A stretch of 59,147 bases of DNA from Bacteroidota bacterium (lineage in GTDB: Bacteria > Bacteroidota > Bacteroidia > M30B66). Position 1 is the first letter of the stretch; every line of letters starts with the position of its first letter. The position numbers and the translations under genes were made by a program. Shown here in pieces: positions 55,501-59,147 of the stretch. Below the pieces are notes generated by a model, which worked only from the letters and a program-made list of their open reading frames with translations, did no database searches and was not told the DNA's origin. The stretch covers positions 1 through 59,147 of the forward strand of contig JAIXUS010000006.1 of the NCBI GenBank assembly GCA_027483445.1, written 5' to 3'.

Positions 55501-55699
55501 TGCCGAGGGAGTCGCAATAAGAGGCACACCCTTCGAAGGTGAAAATCTGACTTCCTGTTTGCAACACAGGACCGCCCGAACTGAAATCGATAGATTTTCC
55601 ATCGCCAAAATGCCAAACATTGGCTTGCTTTTGGGCATGAATGGTTTTTGTTACCAGCAAGAGAAGCAGAAGTAATGAGTGTAGCTTAAAATGTGGCAT
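52535..55699 (-). CDS. T9SS type B-sorted surface protein with glycine-rich domain (copy B)
   Basis: A 1,054-residue secreted protein. Signal peptide 1-22 (LLLLLLLVTKTIHAQ). An N-terminal propeller-like region (about 25-380) begins ANVWHFGDGKSIDFSSG. A gliding-type Ig/PKD strip (YQWSTGANSQTITI) follows. A glycine-rich domain at about 475-770 has GAAGGAG, runs of six or more Gly, and VKMWGAAGG and LLAVAGGGGG, recalling the glycine-rich domain of ALK/LTK receptors. The last about 90 residues are the CHU_C type B sorting domain (IFIPTIFSPDG, NRWGQVVF, CWDGTFNGKPVESGAYVY). It is paired with the PorP/SprF gene 2 bases downstream and is a tandem paralogue of 56902-59147. Confidence 0.93.
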   Translation of the reverse strand: MPHFKLHSLLLLLLLVTKTIHAQKQANVWHFGDGKSIDFSSGGPVLQTGSQIFTFEGCASYCDSLGNFLMYTNGGGREPAFSGQDPGHIWNRNNGVIYNMQGIEGGGFSSAQSSVIVESPGQPNVYYVFTMEEGEFDVGASAATIAAQPLGRGFRYFTVDMSLNGGLGGVVLADQAVYSPTYEALCAIRHTNKTDYWILINHTDGIGVYSLTSTGVQLNNVYSAIGASGTIIKASPDGEKVVFNSNLLEFNPSNGQLSNPIQLSTDFAVFTAYEFSHNSRYLYEVSTGNFNISVERFDLNASNIQASQESVGTNPIDFNIAAGQMQLAPDGRIYFVATKLGEIVLHRINCPNTETPSVEQDVFSFPGETFNGLPNFPAWIFENDDAVAVNLGPESLQLCDDDFPFTLNAQNPGATYQWSTGANSQTITITAPGTYSVTVDGPCGSGTDTIVITPCSVVSECVDFLPTGSLQTWTVPAGVDSISVKMWGAAGGAGSTPTNNGGGGGGYTEFTLPVVPGDVLEIEVGTGGIRSTGNQGGQGGWPAGGDGGDGNRNETVFGIPTDVGGGGGGGGRSLIRMTGSINALLAVAGGGGGAANNRYGGGGGGLEAEYTVNSNQFNVNGFGGTQTAGGAPGNNELCPPPVLGSAGISFAGGNGATDLASPNTGGGGGGDGYFGGGGGSSHDGCFGVGSTGGGGSGFLCSTCPGLSGSTETAGFFGVAANVDDPLLQSYLGTATGLDSLDGGGGLVQICFFSASDCLPVTQSLTTNSCGPYVSNSGVSYNQSGTFTETFVAANGCDSILTLNLTISSLPSVILFTVASGCDNQSGSASANVTGGTPTYTYTWSAGSSSGPTVNNLAPGEIIITITDAVGCTATTSGIIDPTEGPDVSLDPSETVIFEGDSVQLNAAGALNYIWLPAAGLSCTDCPNPVASPSSTTTYTVTGFDANGCLGTAQVKVNVEIRCGEVFIPTIFSPDGTGPPENETLCIRGNCIRTLNYHVYNRWGQVVFQTTDPAICWDGTFNGKPVESGAYVYKAIVTLLSNETIEESGTLTLIR
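54550..54855 (-). repeat. Near-identical paralogous segment (copy B), partner of 58855-59147
   Basis: This stretch inside the type B gene is about 90% identical by eye at nucleotide level to 58855-59147 of the neighbouring copy, with long exact runs such as GGAAAAGAAAAAACATCTTG. The remainder of the two genes has diverged much more. Confidence 0.75.
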
Positions 55700-55861
55700 A
55701 AGTTTGAATGCGAAAATGGTTTATAAAGATAAAATCGGCAAACAACAGCAATTGTTTATTAAACAACATAAGGATTTCAGGGAATAGGAAATTTGAGCAT
55801 AATTCAAATAGGCCAGGGTTAAAAACAAAAGGTTTCAACAGCATGAATAAGCAGAGGTGAA

Positions 55862-56896
55862 TTAATTTCTGTTGTATCGGAACCCTCCTCCATCGCCTAA
55901 ATTAAAACGTAAAAAGATTTCACTTGCTCCGAGTCTGTTAGAGCTTGATGTCAATGATGAGACGGTAAAATCATATGCATAACCAAGCGAAAACTGATCC
56001 CAGTCGATCATTAATTTGGCAATGTATGCATCTTTCAAACGGGTAAATATGCCTAAAGAAACAGCGAAAGGACGCTCATAACCTGTATAATTTGAACCAT
56101 TGTTAAACTTATATTTATAATATGTCCCAAGCAATAATTGGGAGAAGGTTCCTTGACGTTGATAAAACACGCCTGGCAAGATATTACCATCCGTTCCATC
56201 AATTGAAATATCAGCATTTACAAATGCAGTGTAACGGATCGGCAACTTTTCCGATGCAAGTTCAATAAATGAATTATTCGGACGAGTAATGTGGTAAGCT
56301 GCAACACCAACATTCACGCGCTTATTGGCATTTTTAGCCATTGCCTTAACCTTCTTAGCATACGTGTAGAGAATACCTGCACCTGCATCGAAATACCCAA
56401 AATTTTGGTTGTTAAAATCTTCGCCACTTGCCAAACCGGAATTGTAAGCAACTCCATCATATTGCGAAGCCCACATTCCATCAACGTTATCGAATGAGCG
56501 CAACGCATACCCCACATTAATTCCCAAGCTAAGCTGACTTTTCGCATTTAGACGAATATGGTCGGCAATCGCAAGTGCAACATTGTTTGTAACCATACCC
56601 ATATCGCCTATACGGTCGTTGAAAAATGACAGGCCCAAGGCCAGAAAATTACTTTTGCTGGTATTGTCTTGCGTTACACGGGCATCAAACGATGCAGTAG
56701 CTGTACGAAACGAACTTCCTAGCTGCCCCCATTGCGTTCTGTAGGCCATGTTTGCCTGAATTGGGCTATTTGCTCCTGCAAGTGCAGGATTCAAAATAAG
56801 CGGGGCATATTCCGTGTTTGAAAAATGAATATCCTGTGCGTGCATGGTTAGCGTATTCACTGCCAATGCAATGGAAAGGTAAACAGCGTTTTTCAT
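55862..56896 (-). CDS. PorP/SprF-family T9SS outer-membrane protein (copy A)
   Basis: A 344-residue paralogue of the protein at 51504-52532. Signal peptide MKNAVYLSIALAVNTLTMHAQ, then DIHFSNTEYAPLILNPALAG and YRTQWGQLGSS. The barrel is conserved across its length (FDARVTQ, ILYTYAKK, LLGTYYKYKFNNGSNYTGYE). It begins 5 bases after the type B cargo gene 56902-59147, with which it is co-transcribed and probably functions. The 162-base gap downstream to copy B carries a TTG-N17-TATCTTTA candidate promoter for copy B. Confidence 0.95.
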   Translation of the reverse strand: MKNAVYLSIALAVNTLTMHAQDIHFSNTEYAPLILNPALAGANSPIQANMAYRTQWGQLGSSFRTATASFDARVTQDNTSKSNFLALGLSFFNDRIGDMGMVTNNVALAIADHIRLNAKSQLSLGINVGYALRSFDNVDGMWASQYDGVAYNSGLASGEDFNNQNFGYFDAGAGILYTYAKKVKAMAKNANKRVNVGVAAYHITRPNNSFIELASEKLPIRYTAFVNADISIDGTDGNILPGVFYQRQGTFSQLLLGTYYKYKFNNGSNYTGYERPFAVSLGIFTRLKDAYIAKLMIDWDQFSLGYAYDFTVSSLTSSSNRLGASEIFLRFNLGDGGGFRYNRN

Positions 56897-56901
56897 TTGT
56901 G

Positions 56902-59147
56902 TTATTTGACTAAAGTTATTGTTCCTGTTTTATTGATTTGCGAACCATCGATTTGCCTTATAAATAGATTATAGGCATAAGTTCCAGTTGCAGCTTCGCT
57001 TCCTTTGAATGTTCCGTCCCAGCATTGAGAAATATCTTCCGATTCAAAAATCTTTTCGCCCCAGCGGTTGTGAATTACCAGTTTAAATTGTTCCACGCAA
57101 TCGCTAAATACGCAGAATGTTTCGTTAGCTTGAGGGCCTTTGCCGTTGGGTGAAAAAATCGTTGGGATGAAAGGCTCGTTGCAAAGAATGTCCACTTCAA
57201 TGCGTATCGTGTCGCTAATTCTGCAGCCAAAAGAATCGATGGCAGTTACTATGTAAGTGGTTGTTTCTGTTGGATTGGCAAAAGGCGCTGCACAGCTTAA
57301 GCAGCTAAGTTCATCCTCCGGATTCCAGGAGTAGCTCTCGCCTCCTGTGGCGCTAAGTTGAACGGTATCGCCAAGCAAAATAGATGAAGGAGTAGCAGTT
57401 ACCGTAACCGATGCATTAACAAACTGAATACTGATGGTGTCGGTATCCACACATCCATCTAAATTGCTGGCTTGTAGAGTATATATACCGGTAGTTGTTG
57501 GTGTGAATGCAGCATCTTCGCTACCATCTTGCCAGAGGTAATTACTCAAGCCGGGTTGTGAAAGTGTAAATTCAGGCGTATTGCAAAGCAGGGTGTCGTT
57601 TCCTAGGTTTAAGAAATTATCCGACGATAGCACCACATACACATTATCGGTGCAGGAAAATTCTTGAACTTCATTCGCTGCGGGCGCATAGGTAAGTGAG
57701 GTAATAAAATTAAAATTCTCCTGACAAGGCACAGTTGATAAGACACTGCCAGTGTTTTTATCGATTTCATATAGCGTTGCGTCCGAAGCAATAGCCCAAA
57801 GTTTTTGGGTAGATGCATCGTAGGCCAGACCTCGGCAGTCGCTTTGAGTTGGACCAATCAATGTGGTAGTTGCATCGTTAACGTTAATACTGTAAAGATT
57901 GCCATTGAATGTAATTCCGTATAAAACATTGTCTTGGGGATCGTAGGCTAACCCATTTACACCATCGCCAATGCCATAATAAAGTGTTGAAATGGTAAGA
58001 AGATTTAAATTCCCGATAACGGTAAGCGCTCCGGTACTCGTGTTAACGCTATATAATTGTTGCTCTGCAGGATCTCCTAATGGAGAAGGCAAAACACCCA
58101 CCGCATAAAAAATACCATTCGAATTATCGAACTCGCCTGCAAAAATATTTTCTTGATATCCAAATGTAATGGGCGTTTCGGCTCCTGATTGAATATCAAT
58201 ACTTCCAAGTCCTAAGAATGCCGAAATACCATAGAATGTGGATGTGGCGCTTTCAAATCCTGTAGCTATCCAGTCGTCACCGGCATTGTCCTGAATAGTA
58301 TCGATGCTGCCATCGAGCGGCGAAATATAAAATATCAAATCTTCACTTAAATGATCGTATGCGATAAGCTTTCCGTCTTGACCTGCTGAACTATTTGTTC
58401 CGTCAACCTGCAACGATAAATTCACAAAACCCTGTGCTCGCTCTGCCGCTGTAGGCACATAACGCGGTGCAGCAATCGTATTGGACGGGATAAATGTACC
58501 CGAACCACCAGTCCAAGATAAGCCTGTGACATTACTAAAGCTACTTAAATCGGCTTGGAGCTGAACCGTATCAGTACCGCACACGGTGAGTGTATCGCCC
58601 AAATCGAAGGCAGTGCAAGGGTCCTCGGCCGCGGCGCAAGGTAAAACTACAATCTCTGAGCTGCCCGTGCCGCAATCTCCAGTTACTGTAACCGAATAGG
58701 TTCCGGGAGCTGAAACTTCTATAGTCTGGGTGGTTGATCCATTCGACCATAGATACGTTGCTCCCGGATTTTGGGCATCCAATGTATACGGAAAATCAGA
58801 TTCACATAAAACCAAGTTGTCAGGTCCTAATGAAACTGTTACTTCATCATTATTCTCGAATATCCATGCAGGAAAATTGGGAAGACCATTGAATACTTCC
58901 CCAGGAAAAGAAAAAACATCTTGCTCAACCGAAGGAGTTGCGGTGTTAGGGCAGTTGATTCGGTGCAACACAATTTCACCCAATTTAGTTGACACAAAGT
59001 ATATTCTTCCATCCGGAGCGAGCTGCATTTGCCCAGCGGCGATATTTAAATCAATAGGGTTTGTGCCGACTGCTTCTTGGGATGCCAGTATATTGTTGGC
59101 ATTCAAATCGAAACGCTCAACCGAAATATTGAAGTTACCAGTGGAAA
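56902..59147 (-). CDS. T9SS type B-sorted surface protein (copy A), N-terminus beyond the window
   Basis: The frame runs open through the right edge, so the start and signal peptide are not in the window; the TTG at 59106 is an internal leucine, because the upstream codons (STGNFNISVERFD) match the paralogue at 52535-55699. The visible about 748 residues contain the end of the propeller-like region, an Ig-type strip (YLWSNGSTTQTIEV), a second propeller-like section (about residues 180-500 of the visible part), another strip (YLWQDGSEDAAFTP), and the CHU_C sorting domain (FIPTIFSPNGKG, IHNRWGEKIFES, CWDGTFKGSEAATGTYAY). There is no glycine-rich domain. Paired with the PorP/SprF gene 5 bases downstream. 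Confidence 0.93.
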   Translation of the reverse strand, partial: STGNFNISVERFDLNANNILASQEAVGTNPIDLNIAAGQMQLAPDGRIYFVSTKLGEIVLHRINCPNTATPSVEQDVFSFPGEVFNGLPNFPAWIFENNDEVTVSLGPDNLVLCESDFPYTLDAQNPGATYLWSNGSTTQTIEVSAPGTYSVTVTGDCGTGSSEIVVLPCAAAEDPCTAFDLGDTLTVCGTDTVQLQADLSSFSNVTGLSWTGGSGTFIPSNTIAAPRYVPTAAERAQGFVNLSLQVDGTNSSAGQDGKLIAYDHLSEDLIFYISPLDGSIDTIQDNAGDDWIATGFESATSTFYGISAFLGLGSIDIQSGAETPITFGYQENIFAGEFDNSNGIFYAVGVLPSPLGDPAEQQLYSVNTSTGALTVIGNLNLLTISTLYYGIGDGVNGLAYDPQDNVLYGITFNGNLYSINVNDATTTLIGPTQSDCRGLAYDASTQKLWAIASDATLYEIDKNTGSVLSTVPCQENFNFITSLTYAPAANEVQEFSCTDNVYVVLSSDNFLNLGNDTLLCNTPEFTLSQPGLSNYLWQDGSEDAAFTPTTTGIYTLQASNLDGCVDTDTISIQFVNASVTVTATPSSILLGDTVQLSATGGESYSWNPEDELSCLSCAAPFANPTETTTYIVTAIDSFGCRISDTIRIEVDILCNEPFIPTIFSPNGKGPQANETFCVFSDCVEQFKLVIHNRWGEKIFESEDISQCWDGTFKGSEAATGTYAYNLFIRQIDGSQINKTGTITLVK
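58855..59147 (-). repeat. Near-identical paralogous segment (copy A), partner of 54550-54855
   Basis: See the partner entry at 54550. Identity continues to the window edge, so the full length of the shared segment is not visible. Confidence 0.75.

Noticed and set aside
56902-59106. TTG at 59106 as the start of the right-most gene
   Set aside because: Codons upstream to the window edge match the paralogue residue by residue, so the gene continues beyond the window.

Overview
The window is a piece of a Bacteroidota chromosome, probably Flavobacteriales-like or a related order. The main evidence is the set of type IX secretion (T9SS) cargo proteins with type A and type B C-terminal sorting domains, together with two PorP/SprF-family partners. 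Other support comes from a TonB-dependent receptor with a carboxypeptidase-like N-terminal domain, LytS/LytR regulation, several -7 elements of the Bacteroidota form TAnnTTTG, and the absence of clear Shine-Dalgarno sequences. No rRNA, tRNA, CRISPR array or IS element was found.

Layout. Positions 1-880 hold the end of an unrecognised gene and a 107-bp tandem intergenic repeat. Positions 879-14222 (-) are one gene for a roughly 4,450-residue secreted repeat protein. Positions 14759-19650 (+) are GC-rich: a small exported protein, a PafA-type alkaline phosphatase, an M61 peptidase, and an unusual fusion of a degenerate transaldolase-like barrel with a CBS pair. Positions 19980-24980 are a conspicuous AT-rich island (below). 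Positions 25219-33189 carry a class D beta-lactamase homologue, a methyltransferase, and a five-gene minus-strand operon (TonB receptor, DUF2306-like membrane protein, LytS, LytR, acyltransferase). Positions 33644-39328 hold housekeeping genes: cdsA, DUF2007, ftsH and rsfS on the minus strand, with divergent birA and hutI. Positions 39706-51003 carry an exported K/A/E-rich helical repeat protein, L-2-hydroxyglutarate oxidase, a 53-residue small protein, a PAQR/hemolysin III protein, an ABC-F ATPase, a histidine kinase and a lipoprotein subtilase. Positions 51504-59147 (-) are a tandem duplication of a two-gene module, each consisting of a T9SS type B surface protein followed by a PorP/SprF protein.

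The most interesting system is the AT-rich island. Three unrelated cargo units lie in the same orientation: a small membrane protein, a complete regulator-methyltransferase-Sau3AI-like restriction system, and an MNT/HEPN toxin-antitoxin pair. The first two are each followed by a 132-bp imperfect inverted repeat with the geometry of an integron attC site. The two repeats have identical length, identical 72-nt central regions, nearly identical arms, and mismatches at the same two arm positions. No integrase is present in the window. I read this as an integrase-less cassette array of a Bacteroidota-specific attC-like family. The restriction module has a textbook TTTG-N19-TAnnTTTG promoter overlapped by an inverted repeat that is a plausible operator for its own HTH regulator.

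The surface-related genes make up much of the rest: giant T9SS cargo, type B cargo with dedicated PorP partners, a helical repeat protein and a TonB receptor. This is consistent with an organism investing heavily in cell-surface structures.
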